From positions 1 to 64,000 of the forward strand of contig JAXDZY010000005.1 of assembly GCA_034086685.1 (NCBI GenBank): a stretch of DNA of 64,000 bases, given 5' to 3'. A program made the translations under genes and the position numbers. This DNA comes from TWA4 sp034086685 (GTDB lineage: Bacteria > Bacillota > Clostridia > Lachnospirales > Lachnospiraceae). Under the pieces are notes generated by a model. It saw only the letters and a program-made list of their open reading frames with translations. It did not search any database and had not been told where the DNA came from. The first letter of the stretch is position 1; the number at the start of each line of letters is the position of its first letter. Below are positions 35,712 to 43,731 of this stretch, one piece after another.

Positions 35712-35918
35712 ATGATTATTACAGTGGCTGGAAATAGAAAAGAAGTGAAGGATGCTCTGACTCTGCCGGAACTGATCCGCCAGGAAAATGTGGAAATGCC
35801 GGAATATGTTACAGTATCCATCAACGATGAATTTGTGGCAACAGAAAACAGGGAATCAACGGTCTTAAAAGACGGCGATAGTGTGGAATTCCTTTATTTC
35901 ATGGGAGGTGGATGCTGA
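35712..35918 (+). CDS. Ubiquitin-like sulfur carrier (HcyS/ThiS/MoaD type) ending GGGC
   Basis: 68 residues with a beta-grasp pattern: MIITVAGNRKEVKDALTLPE and VTVSINDEFVATENREST, then FLYFMGGGC at the end. Carriers of this family must expose a terminal Gly-Gly to be adenylated and thiocarboxylated. Here an extra cysteine follows the glycines, so trimming is needed first. In the known QbsE and HcyS systems a JAMM protease removes such a tail, and one is encoded two genes downstream. GGAGG precedes the ATG. The ThiF-like gene overlaps the stop. Confidence 0.87.
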   Translation: MIITVAGNRKEVKDALTLPELIRQENVEMPEYVTVSINDEFVATENRESTVLKDGDSVEFLYFMGGGC

Positions 35919-36724
35919 TGGCGCTTACGGATGAACAGATTGAACGTTATTCCAGACATATCATACTGAAAGAAGTGGGCGCAAAGGGACAGAAAAAACT
36001 GCTGAATGCAAAGGTCCTGATCATCGGCGCCGGCGGCCTCGGTGCTCCTGCAGCCATGTATCTGGCTGCGGCAGGTGTGGGAACCATCGGAATTGCCGAT
36101 GCGGACGATGTGGATCTTTCCAATCTGCAGAGACAGATTATCCATTCCACAGATGATGTGGGTAAACCCAAGGTCATTTCCGCAAAGGAGACCATGGAAA
36201 GGATGAATCCGGATGTGAAAGTCAATGTGTATCATACCTTTGTGGATGCATCAAATATACGGGAGCTGATCCGCGATTATGATTTTATCATTGACGGAAC
36301 CGACAATTTCCCTGCAAAGTTCCTGATCAACGATGCCTGTGTTCTGGAGAAAAAGCCTTTCTCTCATGCCGGTATTATCCGTTTTCAGGGGCAGCTCATG
36401 ACGTATGTGCCCGGGGAAGGCCCCTGTTACCGCTGTGTATTTAAAAATCCGCCGCCGAAGGATGCGGTTCCTACCTGTAAACAGGCTGGTGTCATTGGTG
36501 CCATGGGAGGAGTTATCGGCAGTCTTCAGGCAATGGAAGCTGTCAAATACATCATTGGAAAAGGGGAGCTTCTGACAGGATATCTGCTGACTTATGACGC
36601 ACTGACCATGGAATTTCGGAAAATACGTCTTCCGAAGGATACGCATGACTGTGCAGTCTGCGGAGATCATCCTACTATTACAGAACCCATTGACTATGAA
36701 CTGAATGTATGCGAAGATAAATAA
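35918..36724 (+). CDS. ThiF/HcyF-type carrier-activating E1 enzyme
   Basis: 268 residues from ATG 35918, chosen because GGAGGT lies at suitable distance; an in-frame ATG at 35912 is too close. VLIIGAGGLGAPAAMYLA is the nucleotide-binding loop, and SNLQRQIIHSTDDVGKPK and DGTDNFPAKFLIND are E1 hallmarks. Zinc pairs are CYRC and CAVC. It adenylates the C-terminus of the carrier so that sulfur can be loaded as thiocarboxylate. Directly coupled to the carrier gene. MoeB or ThiF roles are possible, but the MetY context favours homocysteine synthesis. Confidence 0.88.
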   Translation: MALTDEQIERYSRHIILKEVGAKGQKKLLNAKVLIIGAGGLGAPAAMYLAAAGVGTIGIADADDVDLSNLQRQIIHSTDDVGKPKVISAKETMERMNPDVKVNVYHTFVDASNIRELIRDYDFIIDGTDNFPAKFLINDACVLEKKPFSHAGIIRFQGQLMTYVPGEGPCYRCVFKNPPPKDAVPTCKQAGVIGAMGGVIGSLQAMEAVKYIIGKGELLTGYLLTYDALTMEFRKIRLPKDTHDCAVCGDHPTITEPIDYELNVCEDK

Positions 36725-36744
36725 AATTCATTTGCAGGTGAATC

Positions 36745-37161
36745 ATGAAAAAAATTATTATCAGAAAACAGGATGTTGAAAAAATTATTGCGCATGCAAG
36801 GGAGAAGCTTCCCAATGAAGCATGCGGGCTGGCAGCAGGTACGGAAACAGGCGATGTGCGGACAATCCGGCGGATCTATTATCTCACCAATGTGGATGCC
36901 TCCAGAGAACATTTTACCATGGATCCCAAAGAGCAGCTGCTGGCCATAAAAGATATGAGAGCCAGAGGTCTGACTCCTCTGGGAAACTGGCATTCTCATC
37001 CGGAGTCCCCTTCCCGTCCGTCGGAGGAAGATAAAAGGCTGGCTTATGATTCAAAGGCAAGTTATCTGATTCTTTCCCTGATGGAGGAAACGCCTGTTCT
37101 GAAATCGTTCCATGTGGAAAACGGAGAATCTTCAGAGGAAATTCTTGAAATAGAGGAATAG
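36745..37161 (+). CDS. JAMM/MPN+ metalloprotease (HcyD/Mec type), copy 1
   Basis: 138 residues. The zinc and catalytic motif is complete: Glu in NEACGLAAG, then HSHPESPSRPSEED (HxHPx(n)PSxxD). FTMDPKEQLLAIKDMRARG is usual for the bacterial Mec/RadC-like JAMM group. Two activities are known in this family: trimming residues after the carrier Gly-Gly, and releasing the amino-acid product from the carrier. Here the carrier ends GGGC, so trimming is needed. It lies 20 bases after the E1 gene. Confidence 0.88.
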   Translation: MKKIIIRKQDVEKIIAHAREKLPNEACGLAAGTETGDVRTIRRIYYLTNVDASREHFTMDPKEQLLAIKDMRARGLTPLGNWHSHPESPSRPSEEDKRLAYDSKASYLILSLMEETPVLKSFHVENGESSEEILEIEE

Positions 37162-37202
37162 CAACCGGTATCGGCTAAATAGAGCGAAAGAAGCGTGAAG
37201 AG

Positions 37203-38240
37203 ATGTATGATGTGATATTTGCAGTAAAAAGCCGGTTATTATTACAGGAATTGAACCATATGCATATCTGGGGAGATTCCACAGGATTTCAGGTCCGGAA
37301 AATAACCGATGATTTTAAGAATCTTGCTGCAGAATTGAAAAAGACTAAATATCATCTGCTGTTTCTGGAGGCTCTGCCGGATAATCATGTGGTTTCCCTT
37401 TTGAGGACCATAAAAAAGGAGAATCTCTGTCAGGCAATCGCCGTGATAAGCGAGACTGCGGATTTTAAAACAGTTCGCCAGAGCTTTCTTCTGGGTGTGG
37501 ATGATTATTTTGTGATTCCTCTGGAAATCAGTCAGTTTATCGCGCTGTTCAGCAGGATTGAAAATGTGGAACATGGAAAAATTGCGGCTGAGATCTGTGA
37601 AAAAGAGGAGCTGCTCCGTCTGTTTGAGCAGGTGGATTTTTCCGTAAAAGAGCGGCTGGACGAGCTGTTTTACCGTACACTTTCCGAAGTCCGGGATGTG
37701 GAAGAAGCCGTGGGTTGTCTGAAAAGAATTCTTGACGGAGTGACTGCCGATCTGTTTGAGCGGTATGAATGGCTGAAGTATTATTTTGCTCCCGATTTCA
37801 ATTCTTCCGTAAATTATGATGGACTGGAATGGGAAGAAAGAGCCGGGCGGTATCTGGAGAATTTTTATTCATTTTTTGAGGAATTTGCAGAATTGTATCC
37901 TCCTCATGGAGAGGGACTGGATGAGATACTGCTGTATATTCTGAATCGTCCGCAGGAAGATCTGCGGCAGAAAACCATTTCGGAAGAACTGTATATCAAC
38001 CGCTCTTATCTCAGTACCGTGTTTACTGCCCAGATCGGTGTTAATTTTGTAGATTATGTAAATACGGTAAAAATGAAAAGAGCGGCATATCTGCTTAAAA
38101 ATACGAAAATGAAGATTATTGATATTGCCGGTGCACTGGATTATAAAGATATGGGGTATTTTTTAAAACGATTTAAAGCGAGATACGGCGTTACTCCGTC
38201 CCAGTATCGCATTCCTGAAAATTATGAATTTCAGATCTGA
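37203..38240 (+). CDS. AraC-type regulator with a degenerate receiver domain
   Basis: 345 residues. The first 120 resemble a CheY-like receiver, but the phosphate-accepting Asp is replaced (LLFLEALPDN in place of LLDxxMP) and the conserved Lys is missing (DYFVIPLE). A helical linker is followed by an AraC double helix-turn-helix (about 245-340), with IIDIAGALDYKDMGYFLKRF and GVTPSQYR. It probably senses a ligand or protein rather than phosphorylation. Sitting inside the sulfur operon, it is the best local candidate for its regulator. Confidence 0.8.
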   Translation: MYDVIFAVKSRLLLQELNHMHIWGDSTGFQVRKITDDFKNLAAELKKTKYHLLFLEALPDNHVVSLLRTIKKENLCQAIAVISETADFKTVRQSFLLGVDDYFVIPLEISQFIALFSRIENVEHGKIAAEICEKEELLRLFEQVDFSVKERLDELFYRTLSEVRDVEEAVGCLKRILDGVTADLFERYEWLKYYFAPDFNSSVNYDGLEWEERAGRYLENFYSFFEEFAELYPPHGEGLDEILLYILNRPQEDLRQKTISEELYINRSYLSTVFTAQIGVNFVDYVNTVKMKRAAYLLKNTKMKIIDIAGALDYKDMGYFLKRFKARYGVTPSQYRIPENYEFQI

Positions 38241-38331
38241 TCAGTCAAAGGTTTTCGAATCTCTGTCATAGGTATATCCGGTAAAGATCCGGAAATCCTG
38301 ACTTTACTTTATGGAAAGGAAGCAGAAAACC

Positions 38332-39258
38332 ATGGAAAAAATATACCGGAAAATTACGGAGCTGGCAGGGCATACGCCGCTTCTGGAAATCAAAACATTT
38401 ATGGATGTAAATGGCTGCAGGGCCAGGATTCTGGCAAAGCTGGAGTACATGAATCCTGCAGGTTCCGTGAAGGACAGAATTGCTGTAAAAATGATTGATG
38501 AGGCAGAAAAAGAGGGAATTCTCCACCCGGGAGATATTATTATTGAACCGACTTCCGGAAACACGGGAATCGGTCTTGCCTGTGTGGCTGCTGCAAAAGG
38601 TTACCGTCTGATTATTACCATGCCTGAAACCATGAGTCTTGAAAGAAGAAAGCTTCTGTCGGCTTATGGGGCAGAACTGGTGCTGACTCCTGCTTCCAGA
38701 GGAATGAAAGGCGCAATCATGAAAGCTAATGAGCTGGCGGATAAAACAGGAGGGTTCATTCCCGGTCAATTCAGCAATTCCGCCAATCCCCGGTGTCATT
38801 ATGAATCAACAGGACCGGAGATATGGGAGGATACCGATGGAAAGGTGGATATTTTTGTAGCCGGGGTAGGAACCGGCGGAACCGTTACAGGAGTCGGAAG
38901 ATATCTGAAAGAACAGAATCCTGCAGTCCGTGTTATAGCAGTGGAACCGGCAGAATCGCCGGTACTTTCGGACGGACTGCCGGGCGGACACAGAATTCAG
39001 GGAATCGGTGCCGGATTTATACCGGATACGCTGGATACGGATATTTATGATGAAATCATTACCGTAAGCAGTGAACAGGCGTATCATGAAGTCCGGGAAC
39101 TGGTAAGGCTGGAAGGTGTTCTTTGCGGAATCTCATCCGGAGCAGCTTTGCATGCTGCCCGGGAAGTGGCAAAGAGGCCGGAAAATGAAGGAAAAACAAT
39201 TGTGGTGCTGTGCCCGGACAATGGGGAACGGTACCTGTCAACAGGGATTTTCGGATAA
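38332..39258 (+). CDS. cysK: Cysteine synthase (O-acetylserine sulfhydrylase)
   Basis: 308 residues, fold-type II PLP enzyme. NPAGSVKDRIAVKMID carries the PLP lysine, and PTSGNTGIGLACVAAAKGY, GVGTGGTVTGVGRYLKE and GISSGAALHAA are family hallmarks. ATG 38332 has AAAGGAAG upstream; an earlier ATG at 38311 lacks a site. It makes cysteine from O-acetylserine. As CysM in M. tuberculosis uses the CysO thiocarboxylate, and carrier, E1 and JAMM genes surround it here, it may use a protein-bound sulfur donor. A strong terminator follows. Confidence 0.9.
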   Translation: MEKIYRKITELAGHTPLLEIKTFMDVNGCRARILAKLEYMNPAGSVKDRIAVKMIDEAEKEGILHPGDIIIEPTSGNTGIGLACVAAAKGYRLIITMPETMSLERRKLLSAYGAELVLTPASRGMKGAIMKANELADKTGGFIPGQFSNSANPRCHYESTGPEIWEDTDGKVDIFVAGVGTGGTVTGVGRYLKEQNPAVRVIAVEPAESPVLSDGLPGGHRIQGIGAGFIPDTLDTDIYDEIITVSSEQAYHEVRELVRLEGVLCGISSGAALHAAREVAKRPENEGKTIVVLCPDNGERYLSTGIFG

Positions 39259-39284
39259 CAGAATATAGTATCACTCAACAGGAT

Positions 39285-39328
39285 CATTGCCTGCAGTACG
39301 ATTATGCGCTGCAGGCAATGATTTTTTT
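39285..39328 (+). terminator. Strong terminator after cysK
   Basis: CATTGCCTGCAG and CTGCAGGCAATG form a 12-bp perfect stem with a 12-base loop, followed by seven Ts. It ends the first sulfur transcription unit. Confidence 0.9.
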
Positions 39329-39372
39329 AGGGAGAATAAAATCCGGCATAAGATTTTAGTCAGACAAAAGTC

Positions 39373-39403
39373 ATATGGAAAAAATAAAGCATATAATCCA
39401 TAG
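39373..39403 (+). promoter_or_regulatory. Operator/promoter of the serine transporter unit
   Basis: ATATGGA, 17 bases, TCCATAG, with TATAAT at 39392-39397 partly inside the repeat. There is no good -35, as in activator-dependent promoters. The site at 47322-47352 has the same arms, spacing and -10 position. ATTCCTAT follows at 39427-39434. Confidence 0.65.
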
Positions 39404-39467
39404 AGAAAAAGTATGAAAATAGTATAATTCCTATAACCGAAATGGAAAAATACAAAGAGAGAAAGCT

Positions 39468-40700
39468 GTGAAGAATATGAAGAATGTATTATTAAAATGG
39501 AGCAAACTGAACCTGATTTTCAGAATTATAATCGGTCTTGTAATCGGAGCGGTTCTGGGAATTGTTTTCCCGCAGCTGAATGGAATCGGGATACTGGGAA
39601 AGGTGTTTGTGGGAGCGCTCAAAGCCATCGCTCCGGTACTGGTATTTATCCTTGTTATGAGTTCCCTGGCCAGTGCAAAAGGAAAAATCGGCAGTCGTTT
39701 CCGAACCGTGGTTATATTGTATATGTTGAGTACATTGCTGGCAGCTGTAGTTGCCGTTGCTGCAAGTTATCTTTTTCCGTTGACGATCGTGCTTACGGAA
39801 GCGGCAGAGAATACCCCTCCCGGCGGAATTGGTGAAGTACTGTCTAATCTGCTGACCAATATGGTATCTAATCCTGTAACCGCTGTTGCTGATGCCAATT
39901 ATGTGGGAATTCTGTTCTGGTCGATCATTTTCGGCATCGGGTTAAAACTGTATGCTGGAGAAGATACAATTCATGTGATTACAGATCTGTCCGATGTGGT
40001 TTCTAAAGCAGTAGGGTGGGTTATACAGTTTGCACCGTTCGGAATTCTGGGTTTAATGTTTACAACAGTATCCGAAAATGGACTTGGAATTTTTGCTGAT
40101 TACGGAAAGCTGCTGCTTCTTCTGGTAGGTAGTATGCTTGTCGTTGCACTGGCAGTGGATCCTCTGATTGCTGCATTATTTTTAAAGAGAAATCCGTATC
40201 CGCTGGTGTTCAGATGTCTGAAAGAAAGCGGACTGACAGCGTTTTTTACCCGTAGTTCGGCTGCCAATATTCCGGTGAATATGTCATTGTGTGAAAAGCT
40301 GGGGCTGGAACGGGATTTCTATTCCGTAGCAATTCCTCTGGGAGCAACCATCAATATGGACGGAGCGGCGGTAACGATCACGGTTATGACACTGGCGGTT
40401 GCCAATACTCTGGGAATTCAGGTTAATCCGGTCACGGCGCTGCTTCTGTCGGTACTTGCGACACTGGGAGCATGCGGAACATCCGGTGTGGCTGGTGGTT
40501 CCCTGCTGCTGATTCCCATGGCATGTTCTCTGTTCGGAATCGGAAATGATGTGGCCATGCAGGCAGTTGCAGTAGGGTTTATCATCGGTGTGGTACAGGA
40601 TTCAGTTGAAACGGCACTGAATTCCAGCGGTGATGTAATGTTTGCGGCAACGGCAGAATTTTATGAAAAAATCCGACGGGGGGAAGAAGTAAAAATCTGA
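39468..40700 (+). CDS. sstT: Serine/threonine:sodium symporter
   Basis: 410 residues, DAACS family, with about eight helices and two re-entrant loops. FFTRSSAANIPVNMSLCEKL and GATINMDGAAVTITVMTLAV are hallmark transport motifs, and TRSSAANIPVNM is characteristic of the SstT branch. GTG 39468 has AGAGAG upstream. Imported serine would feed serine acetyltransferase (45508) and cysteine synthase (38332), which explains its place in a sulfur island. It has its own operator-like promoter. Other small amino acids remain possible substrates. Confidence 0.9.
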   Translation: MKNMKNVLLKWSKLNLIFRIIIGLVIGAVLGIVFPQLNGIGILGKVFVGALKAIAPVLVFILVMSSLASAKGKIGSRFRTVVILYMLSTLLAAVVAVAASYLFPLTIVLTEAAENTPPGGIGEVLSNLLTNMVSNPVTAVADANYVGILFWSIIFGIGLKLYAGEDTIHVITDLSDVVSKAVGWVIQFAPFGILGLMFTTVSENGLGIFADYGKLLLLLVGSMLVVALAVDPLIAALFLKRNPYPLVFRCLKESGLTAFFTRSSAANIPVNMSLCEKLGLERDFYSVAIPLGATINMDGAAVTITVMTLAVANTLGIQVNPVTALLLSVLATLGACGTSGVAGGSLLLIPMACSLFGIGNDVAMQAVAVGFIIGVVQDSVETALNSSGDVMFAATAEFYEKIRRGEEVKI

Positions 40701-40736
40701 AAGGTTTCAGAGTAATACATCAGAGCAATATAATTA

Positions 40737-41156
40737 ATGGAAATGTTTAAAATTGATCAAATGGAGCTTCAGAAGATACGCAGACAGGCTGAGGCGGCAT
40801 ATCCAAAGGAATGCTGCGGAATACTGATGGAGAACAGAGAAAACGGTCAGGTGAAGGAAATTTATCAGACCGGCAATGCAGATGCTGTACAAAGGCAGAT
40901 GACACATTTTCTTATTGACCCGCTGGAACTTTACAGAGCGGAGCAATACGCCGGGGCAGAAAATATGGAGATAATCGGCTTTTATCATTCCCATGCGGAT
41001 TATCCTGCAGTTTGTTCCGACGAGGATAAACAGGCCATGATACCCGGATATATATACATGATTGTTTCTGTTCAAAGAGGAGTGTGCGCAGAGATTAGAG
41101 TGTTTAGAAAGGTGGATTTTCAGGGATCGGTATGTGAAATAGATTGGGAATCCTGA
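40737..41156 (+). CDS. JAMM/MPN+ metalloprotease, copy 2
   Basis: 139 residues. It has Glu in PKECCGILME, then HSHADYPAVCSDED, the HxH...SxxD zinc and catalytic motif. The sequence differs strongly from copy 1 and is closer in layout to Mec+, which acts with CysO in cysteine synthesis. The next gene encodes a carrier fused to an E1 enzyme with an internal Gly-Gly, which would need exactly such a protease for release. The ATG follows the sstT gene by 36 bases. No clear Shine-Dalgarno sequence is visible. Confidence 0.87.
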   Translation: MEMFKIDQMELQKIRRQAEAAYPKECCGILMENRENGQVKEIYQTGNADAVQRQMTHFLIDPLELYRAEQYAGAENMEIIGFYHSHADYPAVCSDEDKQAMIPGYIYMIVSVQRGVCAEIRVFRKVDFQGSVCEIDWES

Positions 41157-41199
41157 ATCGGCCGGACTGAAAATGAATACCGGAAATACGGAGGATGGG

Positions 41200-42657
41200 A
41201 TGAAGGTATATATATCATCAACCTTACGTGGATTTTTCGGACGTAAGGAAAAGATTGAAATTGAGGGGACAACCATCAGGCAGGTGCTGGAAGGACTGCT
41301 CAGGGAATATCCCGATGCAGAGAAAGCAGTTTATGATGAGAATAGGGAAATCAGGAGTTTTATACAGATCTATGTCAATGAAGAGAATGTGACATCAGAA
41401 GAATACTGGAGCAGGGAGCTCGCTGTGGAGGATGAAATTCTGCTGCTTCCTGTCATTGCAGGAGGTGCACCTGAGGACAGTCTCATCTCTGATGACAGGA
41501 GAAAAGAAATCAAACTGGATGATGCTGAAATCGACCGGTTTAATAAACACCTGATGCTCAAAGAAATCGGAGTCAAAGGACAGAAACGGCTGAAAGCGGC
41601 AAAGGTTGCGGTAATCGGAGCAGGGGCGCTGGGATCACCGGTGATTCAGTATCTGGCCACAGCAGGTGTCGGGACGATTAAGGTTATTGATTTTGATGAG
41701 GTATCGCTGGAAAATCTGCAGAGCCAGGTAATACATGGCACCAGGGATGTAAAAAGACCGAAAACAGCTTCAGCCAGGGATACCATCAGAGCAATTAATC
41801 CCAAAATCAAAGTGGAAATTGAAAATGTCAGGGCAGGGTCGGACAATATTGAAGAACTGATTGAAGGGTACGATGTGGCTGCAGACTGTACAGACAATTA
41901 TAAAGCAAGATATCTGATCAGTGATGCATGTGCGCTGCACGGAATTCCTCTTGTTTTCGGTGCAATCTACCAGTATGAAGGACAGGTGGGGATATTTAAC
42001 CGGAATGGGGGCCCATGTCTCAGGTGTCTGTTTCCGGCACCGCCTCCGGTCGGACTGGTACCTACCTGTGCGGGAAGCGGTACGATCAGTTCGCTGCCGG
42101 GTATCATAGGGAGCATTCAGGCCAATGAAATACTTAAGCTGATCATAGGAATCGGAGAGCATCTGGATGGAAAAATTCTGGTTGTTGACAGTCTGAATCT
42201 CAGGAGCAGAATCCTTGATGTTCATAAAAGAGAAAACTGCCCCATCTGCGGGAAAAATCCGTCGATTACAGAGGTGGAGGATTTTGATTACGAAGATTTC
42301 TGCGGATTAAAGCAGAAGGAAGATGAGGTTCCCATAGAAGGAATCGGAGCAGATGAACTGGCAGAAAGGATTGAACGGGGAGATGAGCTTACTCTTGTGG
42401 ATGTAAGAGAACCTCATGAACGGGCAATCCACAGATTTTCCAATGCGATTGCAATACCCATCGGCCAGCTGGCAAGAAGACAGAAGGAACTGAATCCGGA
42501 TATTGACACCATTTTCATCTGTAAGGAAGGACAGCGCAGCATTCTTGCAATCCGAACTCTGAGAGAAGCAGGATATAAAGGTCCCATGTATAATCTCAGG
42601 GGAGGTATCGATGCAATGAAAGGCATTATCTTTTCCAATGAAGGAGGATGGCTGTAG
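41200..42657 (+). CDS. Single-chain sulfur carrier / E1 / rhodanese fusion (CysO-MoeZ-like)
   Basis: 485 residues. ATG 41200 has GGAGG five bases upstream; an earlier ATG at 41173 lacks one. Residues 1-89 form a MoaD/CysO-type beta-grasp domain ending LLPVIAGG, followed at once by APEDS. Residues 108-370 are a ThiF/MoeB E1 domain with VAVIGAGALGSPVIQYLA, DCTDNYKARYLISD, and zinc pairs CLRC and CPIC. Residues 385-485 are a rhodanese with active-site CKEGQRS. Carrier, adenylating enzyme and sulfur loader share one chain. The carrier can act only if cut after Gly89, presumably by the JAMM protease encoded just upstream. Confidence 0.88.
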   Translation: MKVYISSTLRGFFGRKEKIEIEGTTIRQVLEGLLREYPDAEKAVYDENREIRSFIQIYVNEENVTSEEYWSRELAVEDEILLLPVIAGGAPEDSLISDDRRKEIKLDDAEIDRFNKHLMLKEIGVKGQKRLKAAKVAVIGAGALGSPVIQYLATAGVGTIKVIDFDEVSLENLQSQVIHGTRDVKRPKTASARDTIRAINPKIKVEIENVRAGSDNIEELIEGYDVAADCTDNYKARYLISDACALHGIPLVFGAIYQYEGQVGIFNRNGGPCLRCLFPAPPPVGLVPTCAGSGTISSLPGIIGSIQANEILKLIIGIGEHLDGKILVVDSLNLRSRILDVHKRENCPICGKNPSITEVEDFDYEDFCGLKQKEDEVPIEGIGADELAERIERGDELTLVDVREPHERAIHRFSNAIAIPIGQLARRQKELNPDIDTIFICKEGQRSILAIRTLREAGYKGPMYNLRGGIDAMKGIIFSNEGGWL

Positions 42658-42725
42658 TTCTGAAACTGTCCGGAGGCAAATAGATTCGTACCGTATTAAA
42701 CAATTTTACATGAATCTGTCCGGTT

Positions 42726-42737
42726 CTGAGCAGTTAC
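42726..42737 (+). repeat. CTGAGCAGTTAC intergenic motif, copy 2
   Basis: One base different from copies at 7645 and 53313. It lies 41 bases before the encapsulin start in a 120-base gap with no other recognised element. Confidence 0.4.
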
Positions 42738-42777
42738 AAATAAATTACATAATAAGGTAAACAGGGAGGAATTTAAA

Positions 42778-43731
42778 ATGGCAAAAGAAACAGATACAAA
42801 AGGAATCAATGCATTAGGTGCAAAGGCCGCGTATAATCTGGCCGATATTACAAAAACAAAACCGCAGTATGGAGCTCTTACGCCCAGATGGCTGACAAAG
42901 GTACTGGAATTTAAAGGGCTGGAAACGGGAATCTTCAGGGTGAACAGAGTGGTGGAAGGTGATACACCGCTGGATGTCCTCTGCAGTCAGACAAAAAAAT
43001 CTGATATTATTCCTGACGGCTATGTGGAATACGAAACTGAACCGAGAGAATACCGTCTCAATTCGATTTCAACGATCATCAATGTGAATACGGCAATTGA
43101 AGATGTGTACAGTTCTCCTTATGATCAGGTTCAGGAACAGCTGGGACTGGCAATTGAATCCCTCCGCGAGCGGCAGGAAAGCCAGCTGATCAACAATGAT
43201 GATTACGGTCTTCTCAAAAATGTGCCGGATTCTCAGAGGATTCAGACCCGAACCGGCGCTCCCACACCGGATGATCTGGATGAACTGATCACGAAAGTGT
43301 GGAAAGAACCGTCCTTTTTCCTGGCTCACCCCAGAGCGATTGCTGCATTTGAGAGAGAGTGCACAAAAAGAGGTGTTCCGCCTGTAACTGTAAATATTGC
43401 AGGAGGAAATTTCATTACATGGAGAGGAATTCCGATTATTCCTACAGATAAGCTGCTTGTGGACGGATTGAAGAATCCGAAATCCCAGAGCGGAAAGACA
43501 AATATTCTGCTGATCCGTACCGGAGAAGCAAAGAGAGGTGTGATCGGACTTTATCAGGCAGGTCTTAAAAATGAACATTCCAGAGGATTGTCAGTACGGT
43601 TCCGCGGAATTGACGATAAGGGAGTTGCTTCTTATCTCTTATCTTTGTACTGCTCGGCAGCGATTCTGGCAGACGATGCGATTGCAGTACTGGAAGATGT
43701 AGAGGTAGGTGAATATTATGACTATGACTAA
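42778..43731 (+). CDS. Family 2A encapsulin shell protein (SrpI-like)
   Basis: 317 residues, HK97-type fold. The N-terminal arm AKAAYNLADITKTKPQYGAL and the following TPRWLTKVLEFKGLETGIFRVNRVV match SrpI-like family 2A encapsulins. A later GLYQAGLKNEHSRGLSVRFR segment fits the domain facing the shell surface. Sixty copies would self-assemble into a protein nanocompartment. AGGGAGG precedes the ATG. The next gene overlaps it and encodes a cysteine desulfurase with a long N-terminal extension, the known cargo of this family. No phage genes are nearby, so it is not a prophage capsid. Confidence 0.9.
   Translation: MAKETDTKGINALGAKAAYNLADITKTKPQYGALTPRWLTKVLEFKGLETGIFRVNRVVEGDTPLDVLCSQTKKSDIIPDGYVEYETEPREYRLNSISTIINVNTAIEDVYSSPYDQVQEQLGLAIESLRERQESQLINNDDYGLLKNVPDSQRIQTRTGAPTPDDLDELITKVWKEPSFFLAHPRAIAAFERECTKRGVPPVTVNIAGGNFITWRGIPIIPTDKLLVDGLKNPKSQSGKTNILLIRTGEAKRGVIGLYQAGLKNEHSRGLSVRFRGIDDKGVASYLLSLYCSAAILADDAIAVLEDVEVGEYYDYD

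Noticed and set aside
42778..43731. HK97-fold protein as a prophage capsid
   Set aside because: No terminase, portal, protease or tail genes are near. The overlapping desulfurase with its cargo extension identifies an encapsulin.
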